DNA of 64,000 bases from Calidihabitans tengchongensis (GTDB lineage: Bacteria > Sysuimicrobiota > Sysuimicrobiia > Sysuimicrobiales > Kaftiobacteriaceae). Below, piece by piece: positions 24,146-33,099 of the stretch. Location of the stretch: NCBI GenBank assembly GCA_031459615.1, contig JAVKIE010000005.1:1-64000 (forward strand), in the 5' to 3' direction. Each line of letters begins with the position of its first letter. Position 1 is the stretch's first letter. The position numbers and the translations under genes are program-made. Under the pieces are notes generated by a model. It was given only the letters and a program-made list of their open reading frames with translations, was not told the DNA's origin and did not search any database.

Positions 24146-26423
24146 GGCCGCCCCGACCGGTGTCCCGCTCCTGCCCGGCGGCCTCCCGCAGCGCCCGCAG
24201 CAGCCGCTCGGGAGTGATGGGCAGCTCGTAGATCCGCACCCCGGTGGCGTCGGCGATGGCGTTGGCGATGGCCGCCCCTCCCGGCACCACCGGCGGCTCG
24301 CCGACGCCTTTGGCGCCGAACGGTCCGGCCTCCGATGGCACCTGGACCATCACCACGTCGGTGGGCGGCACGTCCGCGGCCCGAGGAATCGGGTAGTCGG
24401 CGAACGTGGTGGTCAGCAGCGTGCCCTGCCTGTCGTAGATCATTGCCTCCAGCAGCCCCCAGCCGATGCCCTGGGCGGCCCCCCCGCGCATCTGGCCCTC
24501 CACGGCCGCGGGGTTGATGGGGAATCCCACGTCCTGGATCACCAGGTAGTCCAGCAGCCGCACCTGTCCCGTCTCCACGTCCACACGCACCCGGGCCAGG
24601 TGGGCGGCGAAACCCGGCGACGGGCGGGGAGCCGCGATGGAGCCGGTGCCGAAGATCGGAGCGTAGCGGGCTCCGAAGGACATGCTCTTGCGGGCGATCT
24701 CCGCCAGGGCGATGGCCTTCTGTGGCGTGCCCCGCACCCGCACCTGGCCGTCGGCGATCTCCAGGTCGTCCACGCGGGCTTCCAGCTCGCTGGCGGCGAT
24801 GCTGAGGATCTGCCGGCGCGCGTCTTCGGCGGCCATCTTGACCGCCGCGCCCACCGTGTAGGTGGTCTTGCTGCCGGCGGACATGCCGGCGTAGGGCGCG
24901 TGGTCGGTGTCGGCGGTGACGACCCGGACGCTGTCGGGGTCCACCCCCAGCACCTCGGCGGCAATCGCCCGGAACGTGGTGGCGGTCCCGGTGAGGTCCA
25001 CCGCTCCCGTGATGACCTGGAAGGTGCCGTCGGGATTGGCCCGCACGCAGGCGCTGGCGGACTCCACACCCCCCGGCCAGCCTCCCACCGCCACCCCGTA
25101 GCCGGTGCCGGGCTCCCGGGGCCGGGAGGTCCACCGCGGGTGGTCGCGCAGGGCCCGCAGCACCTCATCCAGCCCCATGGGCGGCCACGGACGGCCGTTG
25201 GGCATGGGGTCGCCCGGCCGCGAGGCGTTGCGCAGGCGGAACTCCACCGGATCCATCCCCAGCGCCTGCGCCATCAGGTCCATCTGCGACTCGATGGCAA
25301 ACGTGGCCTGGGGCGCGCCGGGGGCGCGGTACGCCCCGTTGGGGGCCTTATGGGTAAGGACTTCCAGGGACTCGATGTCCAGGTGCGGCGCCCGGTAGTA
25401 ACCGCCCAGCAGGATGGCGGCGATGGACGCCGGCGCTCCCGGCTGGCAGCCGGCGTCGAAGACGATGCGCGCCTGCAGGGCGACGAGCGCGCCATCCGAT
25501 GCGGCGCCCGTGCGCAGCCAGATGGTGCACTCCGGGCCCGGGTTGCTCAGCAGGAAGTCCTCCCTCCGGGTGAGGACCAGGCGGACCGGACGGCGCACCG
25601 CCACGGCCAGGGCGGCCACCAGCGGCTCCAGCAGGGAGATCTTGCCGCCGAAACCCCCGCCCACCGTCATGGGCACCACCCTCACCTGCTGCTCGGACAC
25701 GCCCAGGGCCTCGGCCACCTCCCCGCGCACGTAGAACGACCCCTGGGTGGAGCTGTAGACCGTGACCACCCCGCTGGCGGGGTCCACGGCGGCCGCGGTG
25801 GCGTGGGGCTCCAGGTGGGCCTGGTGCAGGCGGGACGTCCGGTAGGTCCGCTCGATGACCACCGCGGCCTGCCGGAAGCCCTCCTCGATGTTCCCGCGCG
25901 TGAAGCGGTAGCGGGTGGCCACGTTGCTGGGCGCGGTCGCCGCGGTCTCCTCGGCCGCCAGCGTGGCGTGGCCGGCCTCCTCGTCGTCCTCTTCGGCCTC
26001 AGCCTCGGGGGCCACCAGCGGCGCGCCGTCCCGCATTGCGTCTTCCGGCGTGAGCACCGCCGGCAGGACCTCGTACTCCACCGCCGCGGCCAGCCGCTCG
26101 GCGCCGTCGGCGGCCGCCGCCTCCGACTCCGCCAGGACCGCCGCCACCGGCTGGCCGGCGTAGCGGACCTCGTCCCGGGCCATCATGCGGCTGCCGACGC
26201 CGGCCGGCAGATCGGCTTCGGTCACCACCGCCTCCACGCCGGGCACGGCCAGGGCCACCTCGCGGGGAATGCGCCGGATGCGGGCGTGGGGGTGGGGACT
26301 GAGCACCAGCCGCGCGTGCAGCATCCCCGGCAGGCGCAGGTCCTCGGTGTACCGGGCCGCCCCGGTGACTTTCTCGCGCCCCTCGATGCGCCTGGTGGGC
26401 GCGCCGACTACCCGTGGGTTCAT
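24129..26423 (-). CDS. Xanthine dehydrogenase family molybdopterin-binding subunit
   Basis: A 764-residue large subunit of the molybdenum hydroxylase family (XdhA/CoxL/aldehyde oxidase). Visible signatures are GAARYTEDLRLPGMLHARLV, GQPVAAVLAES, VGGGFGGK (cofactor Gln/Phe loop), GAYRAPGAPQ, GAKGVGEPP with the catalytic Glu region near the C-terminus, and QGIGWGLLEAM. I do not see the CoxL active-site VAYRCSFR motif, so CO dehydrogenase is unlikely. The usual FAD and 2Fe-2S subunit genes are absent on both sides. The ATG at 26423 has GGGGAGG upstream. Substrate unknown. Confidence 0.92.
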   Translation of the reverse strand: MNPRVVGAPTRRIEGREKVTGAARYTEDLRLPGMLHARLVLSPHPHARIRRIPREVALAVPGVEAVVTEADLPAGVGSRMMARDEVRYAGQPVAAVLAESEAAAADGAERLAAAVEYEVLPAVLTPEDAMRDGAPLVAPEAEAEEDDEEAGHATLAAEETAATAPSNVATRYRFTRGNIEEGFRQAAVVIERTYRTSRLHQAHLEPHATAAAVDPASGVVTVYSSTQGSFYVRGEVAEALGVSEQQVRVVPMTVGGGFGGKISLLEPLVAALAVAVRRPVRLVLTRREDFLLSNPGPECTIWLRTGAASDGALVALQARIVFDAGCQPGAPASIAAILLGGYYRAPHLDIESLEVLTHKAPNGAYRAPGAPQATFAIESQMDLMAQALGMDPVEFRLRNASRPGDPMPNGRPWPPMGLDEVLRALRDHPRWTSRPREPGTGYGVAVGGWPGGVESASACVRANPDGTFQVITGAVDLTGTATTFRAIAAEVLGVDPDSVRVVTADTDHAPYAGMSAGSKTTYTVGAAVKMAAEDARRQILSIAASELEARVDDLEIADGQVRVRGTPQKAIALAEIARKSMSFGARYAPIFGTGSIAAPRPSPGFAAHLARVRVDVETGQVRLLDYLVIQDVGFPINPAAVEGQMRGGAAQGIGWGLLEAMIYDRQGTLLTTTFADYPIPRAADVPPTDVVMVQVPSEAGPFGAKGVGEPPVVPGGAAIANAIADATGVRIYELPITPERLLRALREAAGQERDTGRGGLRSGR

Positions 26424-26514
26424 CGTCGCCTCCCCGCCAGAGTGTCCGCAGGCATCATACCGCGGCCGTCGGACGCTTCCCAGAGGGAACGCGGCGCGGG
26501 CGGTGCCGCCGCGC

Positions 26515-27789
26515 CTACGGCCGCGGCCCGCCGCCGAAGCTGAGACCGGACGTCTCAAACAGCCGGGTGTAGACGTCCAGGGCGAACCGGTCGGTCATCC
26601 CCGCAATGTAGTCGCAGACCACCCGGTATACGTCGGCCCGCTGCAGGCGCTCCTGGGTCACCCGCGGCAGCAGCCGGGGCTGCGCCACGAAGGCCTCGAA
26701 CAGCCGGCGCACCACCCGCCGCGCCTTTTGCTCCATCTGCAGCTTGTCGGGGTGCAGGTACACCACGTCCCGCAGGTAGGCCGCCAGCTGCAGCAGTTGC
26801 TGGTGCAGCAGATCGCTGAGGGTCACCAGGCGGTCCGGATGGTCCATGGCCTGGTCCGCCGAGCGCACTCCGCGGGCCGCGATGCGTCGGGCGGTGGTGA
26901 CCACCGCATCTTCCACCAGACGGCCGATCATCCACCGGATGGCCTCGCGGATGCGCACGTCCGCCCGCTTGCGCGACCCCGGCGGCAGGAACGCCGCCGC
27001 CCGCTCCCCCCGGGGCTCTTCCAGGGTGAGCTCCACCTGGGTGCGGGCCGCCTCGGCCCGGGCCACCAGCCCGTCGGCGGCCCGCACGGCGTCGGCCCAC
27101 AGCTCGATGTTCTTGGCCGCCAGGTCGTCCTCGTCGGCCAGCCCGATGCGCAACGCGTCGTCCAGGTCGTGGGTGCAGTAGGCGATCATGTCGGCCAGGT
27201 CCACCACCTGGGCCTCCAGCGACGGCTGGGCCCGGCCCGCGAACTCGGGCGGCACCACCGGCACGTCATAGATGGTGGCGTGGGTGGCGATCCCCTGGCG
27301 GACGGGCCAGGTGAGGTTCAACCCCGGGGCGTGGGCGTAGCGCACCTCCAGCTCGTCCACCACCCGCAGGGACTGCAGGTTGTGCTCGAATCCTCCGTGG
27401 TCCGCCATCAGCGCGTGCAGTTCCTGCTCGCCGGCGTGGCCGAAGGGCGGGTGGCCCAGGTCGTGGGCCAGGGCGATGGCCTCCACCAGGTCCACGTTCA
27501 ACCCCAGGGCCGCCGCGATGCTGCGGGCGATCTGGCTCACCTCCAGGGTGTGGGTCAGGCGCGTGCGGTAGAAGTCGCCCTCGGTGACCACGAAGACCTG
27601 GGTCTTGTGCTGCAGGCGCCGGAACGCCGTGGAGTGCAGCACCCGGTCCCGGTCCCGCTGGAACTCGGTGCGGAACCGGTCCGGCGGTTCGTGGTAGCGT
27701 CGGGCGGCGCCGACGCTGCGGGTGGCGTAGGGAGCCAGCGTCGCCTCCTCCTGGGCCTCGCGCGCCTGCCGCTCCACCAGGTACTCCAT
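26515..27789 (-). CDS. dgt: Deoxyguanosinetriphosphate triphosphohydrolase-like HD protein
   Basis: A 424-residue dNTPase of the Dgt family, which removes triphosphate from dNTPs. The HD metal site is visible in order: RLTHTLEVSQIARSI (His), LAHDLGHPPFGHAGE (His-Asp) and DLADMIAYCTHDLDD (Asp), preceded by FRTEFQRDRDRVLHSTAFRRLQHKTQV, the family hallmark. It is usually a housekeeping or phage-defence-linked enzyme. It is divergent from the next gene, with only 70 bases between the starts. Confidence 0.93.
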   Translation of the reverse strand: MEYLVERQAREAQEEATLAPYATRSVGAARRYHEPPDRFRTEFQRDRDRVLHSTAFRRLQHKTQVFVVTEGDFYRTRLTHTLEVSQIARSIAAALGLNVDLVEAIALAHDLGHPPFGHAGEQELHALMADHGGFEHNLQSLRVVDELEVRYAHAPGLNLTWPVRQGIATHATIYDVPVVPPEFAGRAQPSLEAQVVDLADMIAYCTHDLDDALRIGLADEDDLAAKNIELWADAVRAADGLVARAEAARTQVELTLEEPRGERAAAFLPPGSRKRADVRIREAIRWMIGRLVEDAVVTTARRIAARGVRSADQAMDHPDRLVTLSDLLHQQLLQLAAYLRDVVYLHPDKLQMEQKARRVVRRLFEAFVAQPRLLPRVTQERLQRADVYRVVCDYIAGMTDRFALDVYTRLFETSGLSFGGGPRP

Positions 27790-27842
27790 GCGGCCGTCCC
27801 GCCCGGAACTTCCGTCCGGATCCCGCCGTCTCCTGTCCGTGC

Positions 27843-27848
27843 TATACT
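27843..27848 (+). promoter_or_regulatory. Probable -10 element of a near-leaderless transcript
   Basis: TATACT lies 12 bases before the ATG at 27860, so transcription would start only about 5 bases before the codon. No ribosome site precedes that ATG, consistent with leaderless translation. No clear -35 was found. Confidence 0.4.
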
Positions 27849-27859
27849 AAAATCACTCG

Positions 27860-28666
27860 ATGGGACGCAACCAGACCTTCACCGAGCTGGCCATCCGCCT
27901 GTTCGACCGCCCGGGCGAGTTCACGGTGCGGGGGCGCTCGACCAAGGCGGTGGTGGCGGCGCTGCTGCGGGGCGCGGCGGTGCACGGACCCTGGTTGCGG
28001 CAGGTGGCCCGGTGGGTCGAGGAACTGGCCAGCGACGGCTGGCGGTACCGCGGCTACACCGGGCAGGCCCTGGTCTTCCGATCCACGCGCCCGCTGGATG
28101 AGCAGGAAGTGATGGCCTACGTGCGTCGCCGCCTGGGGCAGGACGCGGTCAGTCGGGTGTCGGTGCGCGAGCGCGCCGCACCGCCGGCACGGGCGCGGCC
28201 GCCGAAGCTGCCCAAGGCCGACGACGAGCTCACCCGGGAGCTGCGCCGGCTGATCGGAGCCGAGCAGCACCAGGCGGAACTGTACCTGGGCCACCCCACC
28301 GAGGAGCTCAGCGAACTCCTGCTGGACATGAGCTTTCTGGCCCAGGAGGCCCTCGAAGATCCCGACGTCTCCGGCCTGATCGACCAGCTCAAGGAGGAGC
28401 ACGAACACGACGCCCAGTACCGGGACCTGCACGCGCGCTACCTGTCCCTGATGGAGCGGGCCGGGGCCGGCGACCCGGCGGCCGAAGAGGCCTACTGGGA
28501 CCTGTTCTCCTACATGTCCCGCAAGCTCGCCCGGCTGGTGCCGGCCCTCAGGCAGTTCCTGGAGCGGCGGGGATTTTCGGACCTGTGCGAGCACGAGGCC
28601 ACCGCGTTCCTCACCGCCGCCCTCTCCCAGGCCCTGTCCATCGTCGAGGAGCACAACGGCGACTGA
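27860..28666 (+). CDS. Hypothetical protein, 268 residues
   Basis: Family not recognised. The N-terminal about 90 residues (FTELAIRLFDRPGEFTVRGRST, WLRQVARWVEELASDGWRYRGY) look like a small alpha/beta domain; a linker PPARARPPKLPK follows. The C-terminal part is helical and acidic, with LSELLLDMSFLAQEALEDPDVSGL and YRDLHARYLSLMERA. No signal or membrane segment. It starts at ATG 27860, just after a TATACT box, so it is probably translated without a leader. It ends 6 bases from the convergent AI-2E-type gene. Confidence 0.75.
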   Translation: MGRNQTFTELAIRLFDRPGEFTVRGRSTKAVVAALLRGAAVHGPWLRQVARWVEELASDGWRYRGYTGQALVFRSTRPLDEQEVMAYVRRRLGQDAVSRVSVRERAAPPARARPPKLPKADDELTRELRRLIGAEQHQAELYLGHPTEELSELLLDMSFLAQEALEDPDVSGLIDQLKEEHEHDAQYRDLHARYLSLMERAGAGDPAAEEAYWDLFSYMSRKLARLVPALRQFLERRGFSDLCEHEATAFLTAALSQALSIVEEHNGD

Positions 28667-28672
28667 GCCCCG

Positions 28673-29728
28673 TCAGTCGGCGGGCCGGACGCGCCGGCCC
28701 ACCTCCCCCGCCACCACCTGGAGCGCCGCCGCCACCGGCACCGCCAGCAGGGCGCCGGCGATGCCCAGCAGCTTGCCGCCGACGACGAGGGCGAGGATGG
28801 TGAGCAGGGGCGACAGCCCCACCGCCCGGCGCATCACCCGGGGAACGATGAAGTTGGCCTCGGCCTGCTGGATCACCGCGTATCCCGCCACCACCAGGAG
28901 TACCTTCACCGGAGACTGGAACAGGGCCAGGAAGACGGCCGGGATGGCGCCCAGGACGGGGCCGACCATGGGCACCAGCTCGGTGATGCCGGCGATCAGC
29001 CCCAGCAGCACCGGGTAGGGCAGGCCCACAATGCTGGTCCACGCCCAGGCCGCCGCCCCGATGACCAACCCCAGCAGCAGCTGCCCCCGCAGCCACCCCC
29101 CGAAGCGCGCCCCGATCTGATCCAGCACGTCGGCCACCGCGGCCCGCTCCCGGCGCGGGAACAGGGCCAGCACCCCCGCCCGGATGGCCGGCCCCTCCAC
29201 CAGCATGTAGAAAGCGAGGAACAGGACGGTGACCACCGACGCCACCCCGCCCAGGACGCGGAACGCCACGCCGGCGGCCGGCCGGAAGAACCGCCCCAGG
29301 GTGGCCAACTCGCGGGGCAGCCGCTCCAGCGGTCCCGCCATATCCGGCAGCCACGGGTAGCGCGCCTGCAGGTCCCGCGCGCGCACCTGCAGCTCCGCCA
29401 GCCGGGCCGGGAAGTTGGCCACGAATTCCCGGGTCTCCAGGACCAGGGGCGTCACCAGGATGGCGCCGACACCCAGCAGCAGGACGACGACGGCCAGAAA
29501 GACCACCAGGATCGCCGACGCGCGGGACAGGCGCCACCCCCGCGGGGTCCACTGCACGGCCTCCAGCCGGTTGACCACGGGCGACAGGCCGGCGGCGAGG
29601 ATGGCGGCCACCAGGACGATCAGCAGGATGTCGGTGATCTGCACCAGCAGCCAGGCCACCCCCAGCACCAGGAGGACGGTGAGGACCACCAGCGCCGTGC
29701 GGACCACCAGGTCGGTGCGGGCGGACAT
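28673..29728 (-). CDS. AI-2E family transporter (PerM/TqsA type)
   Basis: A 351-residue inner-membrane protein with about eight helices. Family hallmarks are the N-terminal LVQITDILLIVLVAAILAAGLSPVVNRL, a long middle loop with VANFPARLAELQVRAR, FLAFYMLVEGP, GQLLLGLVIGAAAW, and the C-terminal LIAGITELVPMVGPVLGAIP and VVGGKLLGIAGALLAVPVAA. Members export AI-2, act as Na+/H+ antiporters or are uncharacterised, so AI-2 export should not be assumed. It stands alone. Confidence 0.92.
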   Translation of the reverse strand: MSARTDLVVRTALVVLTVLLVLGVAWLLVQITDILLIVLVAAILAAGLSPVVNRLEAVQWTPRGWRLSRASAILVVFLAVVVLLLGVGAILVTPLVLETREFVANFPARLAELQVRARDLQARYPWLPDMAGPLERLPRELATLGRFFRPAAGVAFRVLGGVASVVTVLFLAFYMLVEGPAIRAGVLALFPRRERAAVADVLDQIGARFGGWLRGQLLLGLVIGAAAWAWTSIVGLPYPVLLGLIAGITELVPMVGPVLGAIPAVFLALFQSPVKVLLVVAGYAVIQQAEANFIVPRVMRRAVGLSPLLTILALVVGGKLLGIAGALLAVPVAAALQVVAGEVGRRVRPAD

Positions 29729-29837
29729 GTACGCATTACGATTCCGGACCCGGGAGGCGGGGTCCTGCGGAGGAGCACGGACAGCGCGGCGGCGAGCCTG
29801 CCGGCGTCCGGCGGCGCGACCGGGATCGTCGGGCGCC

Positions 29838-29866
29838 TTGTCCGGGGCGGGGGCGGCGGCTAGAAT
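29838..29866 (+). promoter_or_regulatory. Promoter of tRNA-Asn
   Basis: TTGTCC (29838-29843), a 17-base spacer and TAGAAT (29861-29866) stand 31 bases before the tRNA. Spacing is exactly canonical for a sigma-70-type promoter. Confidence 0.7.
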
Positions 29867-29897
29867 AGGGGTGCGTCGGCGGACAGGTGCCGCCCGT

Positions 29898-29972
29898 TCC
29901 GCGGTAGCTCAACGGTAGAGCGTCCGGCTGTTAACCGGAGGGTTGGAGGTTCGAATCCTCCCCGCGGAGCCA
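29898..29972 (+). tRNA. tRNA-Asn (GUU)
   Basis: A complete cloverleaf with encoded CCA: acceptor TCCGCGG pairs with CCGCGGA, the D arm is GCTCAACGGTAGAGC, the anticodon arm CCGGCTGTTAACCGG has anticodon GTT, and the T arm is GGAGGTTCGAATCCTCC. The discriminator is G. Its own promoter lies at 29838-29866. A decayed oxidase gene follows about 270 bases downstream. Confidence 0.97.
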
Positions 29973-30244
29973 GGATCGCCGGCCGGATCTGCCCGTATTC
30001 GTCCCGTATTCTCATGGACCGTACTCCGATGGATCCGGGCGGCAATCCTGGCCGACGACAGGTCGAACCTCCACCCCGAGGGGGGTGCGGGGGAGCGTCA
30101 GCTCCCCCAGACAGCAGGGGCAGGCGTCGGAGGGGCTGGCCCCTCCGAGGAGGGACCCGTACCATCAGTGAGCCCGACACTCCCGCGCTGTGGGCGCGCC
30201 GGCCCACTCTTTCCGTCCGGTGTCCCCGCGGACGGCGTCTGAGA
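29973..30244. other. Gene-free stretch after tRNA-Asn
   Basis: No supported gene: frames here are short or read backwards through the tRNA. Small inverted repeats are present (for example GGAGGGGCTGGCCCCTCC near 30137-30154), which could terminate the tRNA transcript. No repeat of the tRNA 3' end was found, so there is no direct attachment-site evidence for an integrated element. Confidence 0.4.
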
Positions 30245-31604
30245 CAACAGGGAGAGCACGGCTAGAAGGCCCGAAGTCGCCCGTCTCCTCAGCCACCTCA
30301 GGACGCGACTGCAGGGTGCGTTGCTGGTCCCGGGCGACCCGGGGTACGACGAGGTGCGCGCGATCTGGAACGGGATGATCGACCGGCGGCCCGCGGCCAT
30401 CGCCCGCTGCCTCGGCACGGCCGACGTCATTGCGGGGGTGACGTTCGCGCGCGATCACAACCTCCCCCTGTGCATCAAGGGCGGCGGGCACAACATTGCG
30501 GGGCTGGCCGTCTGCGACGGCGGGCTCATGCTCGACATGTCGCTCATGCGCGGCATGTGGGTGGACCGGGCCGCGCGGACTGCCCGGGTGCGTGTTGGGC
30601 GACGTCGACCGCGAGACTCAGCTGCACGGTCTGGCGACGGTCCTCGGCTTCGTGTCCAATACGGGCGTGGCGGGCCTCACGCTGGGGGGCGGGTTCGGCT
30701 ATCTCACGCGCCGCTTTGGCTGGACGTCCGACAACGTGCGGGCCATGGACGTCGTCACGGCCGAGGGCCGCGTCGTGCGCGCCAGCGAGAGCGAGAACGC
30801 GGACCTCTTCTGGGGCCTCCGCGGCGGGGGCGGCAACTTCGGGGTCGTCACGGGATTCGACTTTGCGCTCCACCCCGTCGGGCCCGAGATCGTGGGGGGC
30901 GCGATCGCCTGGCGCCTCGAGGAGGCGGACGATGTGTTCGCACTCTACACGGCAGTCATGGAGACGGCTCCGCCCGAGCTCACCCTCGTCGCCGCCCTCC
31001 GCCTGGCCCCGCCGGCGCCATGGCTTCGCCAGGACGTTCACCGACGGCCCATCGTGGCCCTGTTCGCGTGCCACACGGGGCCGACCGACAAGGCGGAGGC
31101 GGACATAGCGTCCCTCAAGGCGCTGGGATCGCCCGTCGGCGATACCGTCCAGCGGCGCTCGCATGTCTCCCGGCAGAGTCTGCTCGATGCGACGCAGCCC
31201 AAAGGACGCCGCTACTTGTCCTCCCTCACTCCGCGATTGCGCTCTTTCCACTCGGCGGCGCCCTCAACCGGCTGCCGGAGGATCACTCCGCCGTGGGGAA
31301 CCGGAACGCGACCTATGTCCTCAACGTCACGGCATCGTGGGAGAAGGCCGAAGACGACCACGTGAACATCGAGTGGGCGCGTTCGGCCTGGCGGGACATG
31401 CGGCGGTTTTCGACAGGCAGCGTCTACGTGAACTTCCTGACGGAGGAAGAGGATACCGCGCGCATCCGGGCCGCCTACGGGGAAAGCTATGACCGCCTGG
31501 TGGATATCAAGACAGCGTGGGACCCGGGCAATCTGTTCCGGATGAACAAGAACATCCCTCCGCGTCCGTCCGCCCCGGGGGCGAGGGGAGAGGCCGCAAC
31601 CTAG
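30245..31604 (+). pseudogene. Broken FAD-linked (berberine bridge-type) oxidase
   Basis: Remnant of an FAD-binding oxidase of the 6-hydroxynicotine oxidase/BBE family. One frame carries the N-terminus (VPGDPGYDEVRAIWN, LPLCIKGGGHNIAG with the flavin-linking His). At about 30590 the reading shifts to a second frame (GDVDRETQLHG, GVAGLTLGGGFGYLTRRFG, GGGGNFGVVTGF). At about 31215 roughly 60-80 codons are missing and the first frame resumes (SAIALFPLGGALN, FSTGSVYVNFL, DPGNLFRMNKNI). An in-frame TGA at 30242-30244 precedes it and there is no good start. Two frameshifts plus an internal deletion mark a pseudogene. Confidence 0.85.
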
Positions 31605-31741
31605 ACCGTTTCCACGGCGCTGCGGTGCGGAAAGCCCCCGCGGGGCCATGAGCGCATAGGGCCCGCTGACGCCTCGAGCGGGCCTCACCGGCCGGCGGCC
31701 GGCACATGCTCTCTCCTCCGGTGCGGGCAAGGGACGGGATC

Positions 31742-32302
31742 CTAGCGTCCGGTCTCAAACCACCGGGCTGCCCGCCGCTTCAGCGAACTGATCTGGAATG
31801 CGTGCCCCGCCTCGTGCTCGACCAGGTGGAAGACTACCCACTCGGGAGTGACCGCGTAGTCCTCGCCCTGGGGTGCGCGCAGGCGGCGCCACTCATCTCC
31901 CGAGAGCTCCCTGATCGCCTCCAGGAAGACCTGTCGGCTGCGGGCCAGGCGCGCGAGGTGCGACTGAAGCGGCTCTCCGAGCACCGGGGTCAGGCGTCCG
32001 TCAGGAGTCTGCATGGGATAGGGGAACTCGGACGCCACATCCGCGGGTAACTTCGGCTGAAGCAGAAGGTCGTAGTACAGCCAGCTCATCTCCACCAGGG
32101 CGATGTGGTAGAGCAACGAGCCGATGGCGTTCTCCCGCTCGTCCGGACCCTGCCAGTCGAGGGTGCGCTGGTCCAGTCCCTGGACCAGACGCAGTATGTA
32201 GCGTCGGCGGACGTCCTGCAGGGCCCACAGCCATCTCCCGACCTCGGGGGGATAGCCGGACAGGAGCTGGATCGCAAGTTCTTCCCGGCCCGTCGGGGTC
32301 AT
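31742..32302 (-). CDS. DinB family protein
   Basis: A 186-residue four-helix-bundle protein of the DinB/YfiT metal-dependent hydrolase superfamily. The three metal histidines are visible: LLYHIALVE near residue 66, and FHLVEHEAGHAFQI near the C-terminus. Other family marks are LVQGLDQRTLDWQ and the substrate-facing SWLYYDLL. Members include thiol transferases that act on bacillithiol or mycothiol adducts and damage-inducible proteins of unknown role. It stands alone. Confidence 0.85.
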   Translation of the reverse strand: MTPTGREELAIQLLSGYPPEVGRWLWALQDVRRRYILRLVQGLDQRTLDWQGPDERENAIGSLLYHIALVEMSWLYYDLLLQPKLPADVASEFPYPMQTPDGRLTPVLGEPLQSHLARLARSRQVFLEAIRELSGDEWRRLRAPQGEDYAVTPEWVVFHLVEHEAGHAFQISSLKRRAARWFETGR

Positions 32303-32432
32303 CGTGGCCGGACTGTTCTCCCGGCGCAGCGCCGGCTCCTGCCCTGCGGTCGCACCAGGGCCACCGCCCGAGGGGATGGAAGCGGTTGCCCCGCGGGAAG
32401 GGGACCGTCCGTCCCGTGCGGCCAGCGGAGCC

Positions 32433-32849
32433 TTACGACGCGCCCAGGGCCGCCGCCGCCCGCGCGACGTCCTGCTGGGCGACCCAGATGATCATGCCGT
32501 AGCGCCCCGCCCCCGCGCCCAGGGCGGTGGCGGCGACGATGTTGATCCCCACGCCGGCCAGCTTGCCGGTGTGCTCGGCGGCCGCTCCCACCCGGTCCTC
32601 CCCTTCGATGAAGAACGCCTTTTTCGGGCCCACCAGGCTCAGCCCCGCATCCCGGGCAGCCTGTCGGAACCTGCCCACGTCGGCCGGGACCAGGTCGATC
32701 TGCGCCTGTCCGCCCCCTGTGGGAAACGCGTGGTAGGCCAGCAGCAGCACCCCCGCGTCCCGCAGCGCCGACAGGACCCGGAAGCTCTCGCCCGGCCTGT
32801 CCGGCACCATCACGTAGAAATACTCTACCTGCCGTACCCGGTCGGCCAT
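32433..32849 (-). CDS. Tandem ACT-domain protein
   Basis: A 138-residue cytosolic protein made of two ACT-like units. The first is VEYFYVMVPDRPGESFRVLSALRDAGVLLLAY, with the typical strand-PGE-helix; the second is KKAFFIEGEDRVGAAAEHTGKLAGVGINIVAATAL. ACT domains bind amino acids or other small ligands to regulate enzymes; no enzyme domain is attached, so this is a stand-alone sensor. Its start has no neighbours sharing a transcript; a palindrome array lies immediately upstream. Confidence 0.85.
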   Translation of the reverse strand: MADRVRQVEYFYVMVPDRPGESFRVLSALRDAGVLLLAYHAFPTGGGQAQIDLVPADVGRFRQAARDAGLSLVGPKKAFFIEGEDRVGAAAEHTGKLAGVGINIVAATALGAGAGRYGMIIWVAQQDVARAAAALGAS

Positions 32850-32891
32850 GACCCTCCCCCCGCCAATGGTGTACTCCCATGATACCCCGAA

Positions 32892-33099
32892 AGGGGACAG
32901 TCACCATCCGGTGGCGGGGACAGTCACCGGGGCGGCCGGGTGACAGGTACCGCCAGGGCGGGCTCCGGCCTTGCGTGAGTGGAATTGGCCTGCCCCGCCT
33001 CCGACGATGGCGCGGGGGACTGTCCCCATCCAGCGACGGGGACTGTCCCCTCGCCAGGCCTGGGGACTGTCCCCACGGTGGCGCGGGGACAGTCACCGG
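32892..33099. repeat. Array of GGGGACAGTCACC / GGGGACTGTCCCC palindromes
   Basis: At least six near-palindromic units in about 200 bases: GGGGACAGTCACC at about 32893 and 32937, a GGTGACAGGTACC variant, three GGGGACTGTCCCC copies between 33015 and 33073, and GGGGACAGTCACC at about 33086. Spacing is irregular, so it is not a CRISPR. The last copy supplies the stop codon of the gene at 33093. The units resemble the GGTGACTGTCACC next to the REP-associated transposase at 59.4 kb. Confidence 0.8.

Noticed and set aside
24129..26423. CO dehydrogenase large subunit
   Set aside because: The CoxL active-site loop with its Cys (AYRCSFR) is absent; the region reads AYRAPGAPQ.
28673..29728. Quorum-sensing AI-2 exporter
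   Set aside because: The AI-2E family has many members with other roles; no luxS or lsr genes in the window.
29860..30207. Minus-strand ORF with GGFEPPTLRLTAGRSTVELP-type text
   Set aside because: It is tRNA-Asn read as protein; no ribosome site and no family.
29973..30244. Integrated element at tRNA-Asn
   Set aside because: No integrase and no second copy of the tRNA 3' end; only a decayed oxidase nearby.
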